From: Phanerodontia chrysosporium
Taxonomy: Eukaryota > Basidiomycota > Agaricomycetes > Polyporales > Phanerochaetaceae
Reading direction: 5' to 3'
DNA: 64,000 bases
NCBI GenBank assembly: GCA_001910725.1
Contig: MJGA01000001.1
Coordinates: 1,798,001 to 1,862,000, forward strand
Part shown: positions 56,205-64,000 of the stretch, one piece after another
Position numbering within the stretch: position 1 is the stretch's first letter
How the letters are laid out: every line of letters begins with the position of its first letter
Position numbers and translations under genes: made by a program
Notes under the pieces: generated by a model
Databases searched by the model: none
What the model saw: only the letters and a program-made list of their open reading frames with translations
Told to the model about the DNA's origin: nothing

Positions 56205-56975
56205 TGGAGCGTATACGCACTGTCTGTACGGCGCGGACACTACGGCGCGGCATCGCGGGTGGTCAGTACTGCGAGATGTGGCTAGCGGTGGAGGTAAACG
56301 GGCGCACTCTTGTCAAGGATAAAGTCGGAACGAGGCTACGCTTTTGGGGTCAAATGCAACAGAGAGCGCAGCAGCTATCCGGAAAGAGGATGTGCCACCG
56401 CCGCTGGGGTCTAGGGGCAGATTAATGAGCGAAGCTGGCAGATGCAGAGGTGAAGTCGCGAGAGCAGTTGCGATGAACGAATTCAGAGCGGGACGGGTGG
56501 GCGCTTGCACCACGCGTGCACCACGTGGTCGATGCAATGGCCATCGCGACACTCGACGCCGCGCGAACTCTGGCTTGGGCTGTAGCTTAGCCTCGCGAAG
56601 GGCTAGAGGCTTGCTGCGATGCATGTGGTGGTGGATAACCACGTCATGGTCTCACCGCCTCTAGCACGATCGGTCGACAATAGTGTAGTGCAGCTAGCTC
56701 GAGGCGTGTTTGTTTCCCAGCCATGTTAAGCGTAAATACTCCTGCACATGGGCTCTGGCCTGCGAGACCTGCTGGCGAACAACGGGACGGCGTCGAGGTC
56801 GCACGATGAGCAGCACCACCCGGGAATTGCCGAGGAACGGTCTAGGACTTTGTTTGGGAAAGTTGAAAACTCAACGCCATGACAGCGCCGTCGAGGATGC
56901 AATACAGTAAGGCCGAGCACTGACCACCCAATCCGGGGCAAGCCCATCATTAGCCGCCCCCCGCCACCTGCCACC
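56205..56975. promoter_or_regulatory. Divergent promoter region, NDUFA13 / INO80F-like
   Basis: 771 bp. A CCAAT box lies at 56928-56932, about 45 bp before the INO80F-like ATG and about 725 bp from the NDUFA13 ATG. Other sequence is unremarkable, with only short open frames. Confidence 0.45.
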
Positions 56976-58652
56976 ATGTCTCGCCAGCCGTCTCCTGGTC
57001 CCGCACCCTCACAAGGCCAGCAGATGTACCACCAAATAGCCCTCGCGTCCTCCTCCTCCAAGCAAAAGACAAAGTCTCATGTACCAGGCATCACTGCTGG
57101 CGCAGAGGACGTCAAGTATCAGGCCAAGTACAAGGAGTTGAAAAAGAAAGTCAAGGAGATTGAGCTCGTACGTCCCCCCACTCGCACCCGCCGACGCTCT
57201 CAGTGACTCTGCGCTTTCGTACTAGGACAATGACCGTTTGTACCTCAAACTACTGCTTGCGAAGAAGAACATCCGGCGTATGAACCTGGAGAGAGCGTGA
57301 GTCGTTGCCCCTTCGCCCCGAGTCATCCGTACCTGAACAGGGTCCCGCCTACTCCTAGCATCCTGTATGAACGTCTTGCTGCGGTCCCGCCGACACCGGG
57401 AAGGCAACCTCAGGAGCTGCCTCCCGAGCACAACCCTGTTTACGTGCAACAACAACAGCAACAACAGGGCCATCCCGAGGCACCCCGTCACGTCATACCA
57501 GACGACCGGGCTCTTGACGAGTATCTGCGGAAGAATCCCAATGCCCGCGTCGTCCGGGGCCCAGACGGCGGTATCATCGCTATCGACGACGGATCAGGCC
57601 ACGGTGCCCTCGGAATCGTCGACGCACCTCCGCCACACCCTATGCCCGTTGAACCTGGATCTCGTCACGATACCGGGCCCGCCTATGATTCCGACCGCAG
57701 GCTAGCCCCCTTGGTCCCGCAGATTCACGAGCCGCAGCCTGAGCCAGCATCTTCCAACAACAATGGGCACCTCGCCAACCCGCTTCACCGCTCGCGCAGC
57801 TCCTCGTCTCGGCACGAGATCGACCAGTATCAGGCCGAGCCCACCAGACTGGATACCTTCCCGCCCTCGCAGGCCGTGCACAGCCGAAGCTCGAGCATCT
57901 CCGGCGAAGGCCAAGGCGATATGCGAGCAAGGCGACATGAACATGTTGACAGCCACGCTCACCAGCACAGCCACGTCCCTGCTGCGAATCTGCCACCGTC
58001 GCCGCAGGCCCTGCACTCTCCGACACACGGGCGGCTGCACAATCATCAGCGCGTCGGCCCCGGAGTGCACCTGCACCGCCCGGCGGAGCGCGACCCCGAG
58101 GAGCGACTCCACCTCATGCAGGAACGTGAGAGGGAGCGCGAGAGAGAACGCGAGCGCGAGGTCATGCTGCGGGAGAGGCTGGCGCGGGAAGCGCGGGAGG
58201 AGGAGGAGCTGCGCGGCGGGTGGACCCAGGACGACGCTGCGCGTGGCTCGCGCTCGGACACGCCCGGCTCCGGCGGGCACGGCGCGCCCTCACGCCCAAC
58301 GTCGGGCCAGGCGTACGAGCGCGACGTCCCGCGCATGCACGCCCCGCGCATGTCGAACCTGCTCAACGACCAGGACACCTACTACGACCGCCGCGACGAC
58401 CGTATGCCCGTCTCGAGCACGCGCGGGTACCCGCACGACCACGAATACCCGCGCAAGCGCGCCCGCCACGACGTGGACGGCCGCGGTGGGGAGCTGCGCT
58501 CGCCGCTCGAGGGTCCCCGCGGCGGTGCCGCGGCGGAGAGCGCCTATCCCATGTCAGAGCTTCGGGGTCCCCGCAGAGGCGACGACGACGGCGAGGTCAG
58601 CCGGCTGCACAATACATCTTCTATCCGTGATGAAAAGATGGACGAGGACTAG
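56976..58652 (+). CDS. INO80 complex subunit F-like protein
   Basis: Resembles the small coiled-coil domain of INO80F/TFPT, a subunit of the INO80 chromatin remodeller. The signature is VKYQAKYKELKKKVKEIELD (exon 1, residues about 48-67), NDRLYLKLLLAKKNIRRMNL and, across a short intron, ERAILYERLAAVPPTPG. The remaining ~390 residues are disordered: a Gln run (VQQQQQQQGH), His/Ser/Pro-rich segments, an alternating Glu-Arg helix (QERERERERERER, about 58120-58160) and a basic cluster near the end (YPRKRARHDVDGRGG). Ends SSIRDEKMDED. ATG at 56976 (MSRQPSPGPAPSQGQQMYHQ). The domain call rests on the helix pattern and is moderately secure; a nuclear role fits the basic clusters. Confidence 0.75.
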
Positions 58653-59145
58653 CGGGGAAGTGGCCGAACCGCCTGATGCTCACTGCCTTTCTTGTATGCT
58701 ATCTAGGTCGTATGTCTCCATGTGAACCGCCATTCCTCTCCTTGTATGTTGCGAGCCTGTAGCGGTACGAAACCCCCATACCCTGTGCCAATAGACCCCT
58801 CTTTACGCCACCGTTCTGAGTGATGCACACGGATCCCATGGCCATGCAGGCACCGGTTTCCGTCTCCATTTTCCGTGCACACCGTGGACCTGACCATCTC
58901 CGCCGCAAGATCTGCCAAACTTTCGGCGGTACCTACGAATTTCACGAGCACAGGTCGGTGCTCATCCCGCTGCAGCCATGTGCAACGTAGGATAGAAGCC
59001 AGGAAGGAGGCTCGCATCTATGAAATTATGGGAGGCGTACACGTAGGGTATTAGGACTGACTCATGCGGGCGTATACACTATCGGACAGGCCAAGCGAGA
59101 GAGAGAAAGTCATATGCCTGCAGCGAGGCGCGGCAAGTGGTGCTG
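58653..59145. other. Convergent 3' intergenic region
   Basis: 493 bp between the INO80F-like stop and the stop of the next minus-strand gene. Short frames on both strands with no recognisable content. Polyadenylation sites for both genes are expected here. Confidence 0.45.
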
Positions 59146-59931
59146 CTACAGCGGCTCGCTGCCGCCACTGTCTGACGCAGCGTCCCACGCCGCGGTCGTC
59201 CGCTCAGCCGAGACATGATAGAGGCTCTTCGGCCAGTACTCGAGCGCCGCGGCCGCCTCGCGCCAGAGCGCGCGCTGGCGCGCCTCGTAGCGGCCGGGCA
59301 CGAACATGTCCGCGAGGAGGTCGTCCTCAGCCGACGGCCGCGCGAGCGCCGCCCGCTGGTGCTGCTCGATCGCGTCCAGCAGGTCGTCCGCGTCGAGCCG
59401 CGCCGTCGGCGCCTGCGCGTCGAGCACGACGTCCATGATCGAGACGTGCCGCCCCCGCCCCCGCCCTGAACACTCTGCCGCCGCGCGCGCACGCCGGATG
59501 CGCTCCCGCAGCGCGAGCTCCTCGTCGTCGTCGTCGTCGTCGCTGCGCCGGGGGCGGTCCCGCGGCCTGCGGTGCCTGCCTGCGCGCCGCTGTCGCCGTG
59601 CAGCCGGGTCCTGCGCAGACTCTGCTCGGCCGCGTGCGCCCTGGAGGCAGGACGGTGCTTCGTGACGCCCCTCGTCCGCCCCGCACGCGCCTGCGCTGGC
59701 CGCCCGCCCGCGGCGCGGCTGGTCGAGGGCGTCGGCTGGTGAGACCGGGGTTGGGCGCTCCGGCGCGGGGCAGACGTCCTCTCCTGGGCTATCGGCCCAG
59801 AGCTGCGTCAGGACGAGATTAGCCCACACGCGCCCGTGACCCTGCCGCGGCGAAACTGCTTACCTTTCCTGCGGCGCGTGGACCTGCAGGCCGCGAAAGT
59901 CGCTCGGGTTCATGACGCTGAACAGGCTCAT
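59146..59931 (-). CDS. Hypothetical Ala/Arg-rich protein with acidic tract
   Basis: Unrecognised. Exon 1 (59931-59864) encodes MSLFSVMNPSDFRGLQVHAP then QER, followed by a clear GTAAGC donor and a CAG acceptor at 59803-59805. The second exon is very GC-rich; its splice phase leads into one frame, while the best-looking C-terminal protein (a run of six Asp, EELALRERIRRARAAAE, DDLLDAIEQHQRAAL, DDLLADMFVPGRYEARQRAL, ALEYWPKSLYHVSAERTTAA) is in the next, so one base appears to be missing between about 59560 and 59750. The C-terminal helices look structured. No function assigned. Confidence 0.55.
59522..59541. repeat. (TCG)n trinucleotide tract coding an Asp run
   Basis: Perfect TCG/CGA repeat inside the hypothetical gene on the minus strand, coding for consecutive aspartates. 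Confidence 0.8.
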
Positions 59932-61123
59932 GGCGGGGGTCTAGACGACGGTGGTGGGTTGGTAGGAGTGGTACCGCCCGCGCGCTCAAAATATAGGCGA
60001 GACATTGTTGCAATTGCGACGGAGGGCGAGCCAGCCGCGGCACTGCCCGCCTGCAGTATGCGGGCCATCCGCCTGGCAGCGCGCGGGTCGACGGGCCAGG
60101 CAGCTTCTGCCGAAAGCGACAACCGTCAGCCTCGAAAGCTTCCGCGGGGCGGATACAAATCATATGCCCCCTCTCGCCGTGCGATCCACTCTGCCTGAGG
60201 ATCGCGTTCATCGAGCAGGTGCCTGTGCCAGAGTTAGATGGGGCCACGATAGTAGGGTACACCGGGGCGCTGCCGGATTGGCATTGTGATAGGGGTCTGG
60301 GGCTGGCGGCAGAGAATGAAAGTCTCGGGACGTGCACATACACTCCCTCCGACCGCACCCGGGCCGACCAGCAACGACAGCAGACGTGGCAGCTGCGCTT
60401 GCCCTATGTGAAAGTTCATATGGTCATTCCGGGCAACGTGAAAGCGGGGGTAGGCGCACGGTAGCACTTGCAATGGCGAAACACTAGTTTTAGGTTTGCT
60501 AGAGACAATAGCGGTCTCAGGGCTCATCTGCCAGCCAAATACTGCTAGCACCTAGTCTATGAATGAGGCTATGACGACCGCGAACGAGGAACGAGTGGAG
60601 CAATGTCAGTGCGCAGCTGCTGTAGTTCGAACAGATCCGCACCTGTTGGCGCTGAATGTGGCGGGTGTTGCAGAGCCTCGAGGCAAGCACAACTCGTGCT
60701 AGTACAGCTGTGGGAATCTGGCGGAGGGAGAATCGGTGCGTCATTATGGCAAAGCAGGCGTGGCCGGGCATCAACTCCGCTGAGAAAAGACCTCGCCTGC
60801 GCGGGGTATCTGCGGGGACAAGCAGGCCGCCTGAGCATCCTGCCCATGGCAAATCCCACCCGGCGCCATGTTATCGATATCTCCTCGAGCACAACAAATC
60901 TTAACTGTCGAAGCCGAACAAAGTTCCATCTCCGCAAGAGCTTGGTGGCGGCAACACGAGGATACCAATCGCCGTCGGGACCTGTGTGGCCGCTTCTGTT
61001 CACTTCAGTTTATGGGGGAGAAGTAGCACATGCATCGCCCGCGCAAATTATCTACAAACCACGGACACGAGGGCTCTGTCGCTCGGTCCCTGTGCTGCGT
61101 AACGTCTCTGCAGCCCAATGCCG
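59932..61123. other. Gene-free stretch between two minus-strand genes
   Basis: 1,192 bp, the longest apparently non-coding stretch in the window. It must contain the promoter of the hypothetical gene (near 59932) and the 3' end of NDUFS8 (near 61123). Open frames on both strands (for example 60603-61139, +) show no conserved motif and no good start context. No repeat, tRNA or transposon remnant seen. Confidence 0.45.
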
Positions 61124-62201
61124 TCACCGATACACATGATCCGCTGCAGCATCGAGTCAGCAACGCTCTCCCAGCAGTGTATGAACGCGGGTCACAGACC
61201 TTGCAGATTGGCAGCTATCTCGGCCTCGGCACGGTCGCCATTGGCCAGAAGCTTCTCCTTGTTGTAAAGCAACTCCTCACGGGTTTCGGTCGAGAATTCT
61301 TGGTTTTGCGCTGTAACATACAAGTCAGACACCGACCAGAAGAGCGGGACGCCCGGATACCATGAATGGAACAAGGGGACAATGCGAATTGGGAGGGACA
61401 GAAAACTTCCGACAATGACAGGGAGGATGAACTTACTCTCTACTATTGCGTCCACGGGACAGGCCTCCTGACAGAAGCCGCAGTAGATACACTTGGTCAT
61501 GTCGATATCTAAGCACGACGTGCCGTCGGATCAGCACGAGAAAGCGCGTAACAAGGAATTACACGCACCATAGCGCGTCGTCTTCCTCGAACCGTCCAAC
61601 CGAGCCTCGCTCTCGATGGTGATGGCCTGCGCGGGGCAGATCGCCTCACAGAGTTTGCACGCTAGAACACCCAGCCATCAGAACCTTGGGTCGCAAGAAA
61701 TACAGCTGGACTTACCGATGCACCGCTCCTCGCCGCTAGGGTATCTGCGCAGAGCGTGCTCGCCCCGGAAGCGCGGTGAGAGCGGGCCTTTCTCGAACGG
61801 GTACATGATAGTGTATGGCGGGCGGAAGAATTGCTCCAGGACAATCCACATTCCTGTGAGCACGAAAGTGATTTAGCTCATTGCCTGTGCCTGCTTTGCG
61901 CTGCTCGCCGCGCACCTCTCAGGATTTCGGTGAAAAAGAAGAGGTGGACGGCCTTGTCAATAGCACTAGCTCCACCCGCATACGGGTCCTTGTCCTCTCC
62001 AGGGAAGGTGTTCTGGAGAGAAGGCGACTTGGGGTGCCCGGGATGGAGGTGGTTGGTGTGGTCAACATGCTGGGCCTGCTGGCGCGAGTTGGTGGAAAGC
62101 AAGCGGGACGCAGCGAGGGCAGAGGTGCGGGACGCCGCAAGACGAGTCGCCAGAGGGCGGGAGGCAGACACGCCGACTACGAGCTGTCGCAGAATTGGCA
62201 T
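61124..62201 (-). CDS. NDUFS8: Complex I subunit NDUFS8 (TYKY, 23 kDa iron-sulfur protein)
   Basis: Core subunit of mitochondrial complex I carrying two 4Fe-4S clusters (N6a, N6b). The start [20 protein letters not shown] is a mitochondrial presequence. Then [12 protein letters not shown], an intron, [40 protein letters not shown] and [20 protein letters not shown] (split by an intron), giving the first C-x2-C-x2-C-x3-CP set. The second is [20 protein letters not shown]. After another intron come [20 protein letters not shown] and [10 protein letters not shown]; a last short exon encodes ADHVYR with stop at 61124-61126. The final exon is found only by splicing; read-through would stop a few codons earlier. 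All eight cluster cysteines are present. Divergent from prefoldin 2. Confidence 0.95.
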
Positions 62202-62421
62202 TGTTGTGACGGTGAAGAAAGGAGCGTCGTCGACGTGCGCAACGGCACCGGCGAGGTGTTTGTAATGTGCTCGACAGCGACGGGGCAGCAATGAACCTCG
62301 GTGACGCCGGCGGGGGATGCCGGGAGCACGGCCGCCGTCCAATCACAGCTGCCGGAGTTGATATCTTAGTCCAAGCGTCAAATATCCTCAGCTTGTCCGC
62401 CAACGTCCAACTAACCTCGCC
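62202..62421. promoter_or_regulatory. Bidirectional promoter, NDUFS8 / prefoldin subunit 2
   Basis: 220 bp between divergent ATGs with a CCAAT box (CCAATCA) at 62339-62343, about 138 bp from the NDUFS8 start and 79 bp from the prefoldin start. CCAAT boxes bind the HAP/CBC complex, a known activator of respiratory genes in fungi. Confidence 0.55.
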
Positions 62422-62979
62422 ATGTCGTCCTCCACAGCCGCAGCGAAGAAGCCACAACAGTCCAAGCTCCCTCAGCTGAGCCCGCAGGGTATGCATGCCA
62501 TGTCCTGCTCCGGTGTATGTGGTCAATGAACGACCATCCAGCTAGAAATCCAGCAGAACTACACGCGACTGCAGAGTGAACTGCAAACGCTTGCCAACAA
62601 GATCGGCGAACTCGAGCAGGAAGCTGAGGAACACACGTGAGTTTGCGTGTCGTTACTTTCTATCCCCGAGACTGAGCGCTTTACAGGCTCGTCCTCTCCA
62701 CCCTCAATGAAGCTTTACAAGCCGAGCCTGACCGGAAGTGCTTCCGCCTAGTTGGCGGGGTGCTTGTCGAACGGACAGTCAAGGATGTCGTCCCTGCGCT
62801 GCAGACCAACCGCGACGGGGTCAGCGTCCCGACCATCCTTGCCAATCGTCATACTCATAGCGCGTAACCTGCAGATCCAGAAGGTTATCTCGAATCTGAC
62901 AGAGCAATATAAGACGAAAGAGACGGAGTTTGAGGCGTTCAAGCGCGACTATCATATACGACCTGCAGCTGTAGCATAA
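62422..62979 (+). CDS. GIM4: Prefoldin subunit 2
   Basis: Beta-type subunit of the hexameric prefoldin chaperone that hands unfolded actin and tubulin to CCT. Exon 1: MSSSTAAAKKPQQSKLPQLS. After the first intron: EIQQNYTRLQSELQTLANKI and GELEQEAEEHT (first helix of the coiled coil), then LVLSTLNEALQAEPDRKCFR and LVGGVLVERTVKDVVPALQT (beta-hairpin region). The last exon has KVISNLTEQYKTKETEFEAF and KRDYHIRPAAVA, stop at 62977-62979. The RKCFRLVGGVLVERTVKDV block is diagnostic. About 120 aa, as expected. Confidence 0.95.
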
Positions 62980-63265
62980 ATTGACGTCGAGTGTCGTCGG
63001 TGCGTTGCACTATTCCCTACATTCTAAGCAACGCACTGATAACTTTTCACAGCGAAATCGGAGAGCTCTAGGGTACAAATTACCATCCAATGTCCAATAG
63101 CATCCATGTAATTCATCCGATACCAATTGTGCAGAATCGATTCCTAGTCTGAGGTTAGGTTTGGCCGCGTCGCGTGCACGTGGGTCAGGGGTTCTGAAGG
63201 TTCAGACTGCGCCATTTTGCCTTTTCCTACGACCATCGATATTGCGGGTTTGAAGACGAACACAC

Positions 63266-64000
63266 ATGACAGAACCCGCGTCGGACACCCTTACCGCGTT
63301 CCTCCAAGGTAGGACGGAACTTATTGTATCACACCCTGGCAGGAGTCAGTATAGCGCCCGAGGCAGCGGCGCCTCCGCGTGTGGTCTGGCTGCTCTCAAT
63401 TGCGCAAGACTCGTCTTGCAAAGCGGGCAGGATGCAGCGGCGGGTTACGCGCTGCTGCAGCGATTGCTTGGACGAGAGTTCCTAGAGGTGAGCGTTTGAT
63501 GGTTTGCCGTGTGATCTATTCATTTAAAGCGGATACCTGCAGGAAGTGCTCAAGATATGCGCGCAGTGGACCAGCACCGCTCATCTGGATGTGGAAGAGA
63601 TCCAAGCGGCCCCCATATTCTCTCAAAGTCTCCAGCTGAGATGGTCGGAATACGAACGGCCTGGTCTTGAGCAATTCACAAATCTTCTCGAGTGAGTGAT
63701 CATGAAGCGTGTGCATGACGGTAACCATAATCCGGACAGTCGCCTCCAGCATTCCGTTCAAGAATCAGCTGTGCTTGTCATTACCCGTCCCCCAGAAATT
63801 GTGAGCGTGCTCAAGATCGCGACTGAAGCTCGGAATGTCTTCGTTACATTCGATTCGCATCCTAGGAAGAAACATCCAGACGGAGCAGCATTCATATTCC
63901 ATCCATCTATGGGCGCAACAGCAACATATCTACATGGTCTTTTACAGTTCGATGCACACATCTTAGCAGACCCAAATCTTCATTGGCAAGCACAGCTACT
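63266..64000 (+). CDS. Unrecognised protein, 3'-partial (cut by window edge)
   Basis: Begins MTEPASDTLTAFLQGRTELI. An intron at about 63488-63541 joins REFLE to EVLKICAQWTSTAHLDVEEI, and another (about 63691-63738) joins FTNLLD to RLQHSVQESAVLVITRPP. The next part contains NVFVTFDSHPRKKHPDGAAF and IFHPSMGATATYLHGLLQFD. The FDSHPR-x-x-HP-x-GAAFIF pattern looks like a conserved fungal domain, but I cannot name it. Splice sites are clean and composition fits a real gene. The rest lies beyond base 64000. A 286-bp gap separates it from prefoldin 2. Confidence 0.7.

Noticed and set aside
60603..61139. 178-codon plus-strand frame in the largest gene-free gap
   Set aside because: No recognisable motif; overlaps the last exon of NDUFS8 on the other strand.
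1..64000. Biosynthetic gene cluster, transposon or CRISPR-like array
   Set aside because: No core synthase, transposase, reverse transcriptase, long terminal repeats or regularly spaced repeats were found; genes are housekeeping types.

Overview
The window is a 64 kb piece of a filamentous fungal nuclear genome, most likely an Agaricomycete (Basidiomycota). The reasons are the many short introns (about 45-70 bp, GT...AG) in nearly every gene, GC-rich coding sequence, compact gene spacing, and protein architectures typical of mushroom-forming fungi: a VelB-like velvet factor, a Vps17 sorting nexin, a Pex14-like protein with a long C-terminal half, and the TRP-type vacuolar channel Yvc1. Species was not determined. 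Taxonomy and functions are inferred from motifs read in the sequence; no search was run.

Layout, left to right: lipin/PAH1 (+, 5' end cut by the window edge), PP2C phosphatase PTC5-like (-), mitochondrial RF2-type release factor (+), single-pass membrane protein (+), basic hypothetical protein (+), haspin kinase (-), PSF2 (+), YVC1 (-), ARPC3 (+), NOB1 (-), LEU2 (+), VPS17 (-), RIB1 (-), secreted/single-pass membrane protein (+), PEX14-like (-), M28B peptidase Vps70/GCPII-like (+), coiled-coil/zinc-finger hypothetical (-), USP36-like deubiquitinase (-), C2H2 zinc-finger protein (-), F-box protein (-), ArfGAP Gcs1-like (-), VelB-like velvet regulator (+), large PPR protein (-), GNAT acetyltransferase (+), double HMG-box protein (-), NDUFA13 (-), INO80F-like protein (+), acidic hypothetical (-), NDUFS8 (-), prefoldin subunit 2 (+), and the 5' part of an unrecognised gene (+, cut by the right edge). 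Gene-free stretches over 300 bp are listed individually.

The content is housekeeping: DNA replication and mitosis, ribosome maturation, leucine and riboflavin synthesis, lipid metabolism, retromer and Arf trafficking, peroxisome import, mitochondrial translation and complex I, and developmental regulation. Strands alternate often, so many neighbours share a bidirectional promoter (haspin/PSF2, YVC1/ARPC3, NOB1/LEU2, PEX14/peptidase, NDUFA13/INO80F, NDUFS8/prefoldin) or a short convergent 3' region. I found no mobile element, CRISPR-like array, rRNA or convincing tRNA, no biosynthetic gene cluster, and no clearly new multi-gene system.

Two points stand out. First, about a dozen conserved genes change reading frame at one point, nearly always as if one base were missing and often in a G or C run. 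This looks like uncorrected consensus deletions and affects every protein model here. Second, the mitochondrial release factor is of the bacterial RF2 type (SPF anticodon-like tripeptide plus GGQ), which is unexpected if the organism's mitochondria read UGA as tryptophan, as most fungal mitochondria do.
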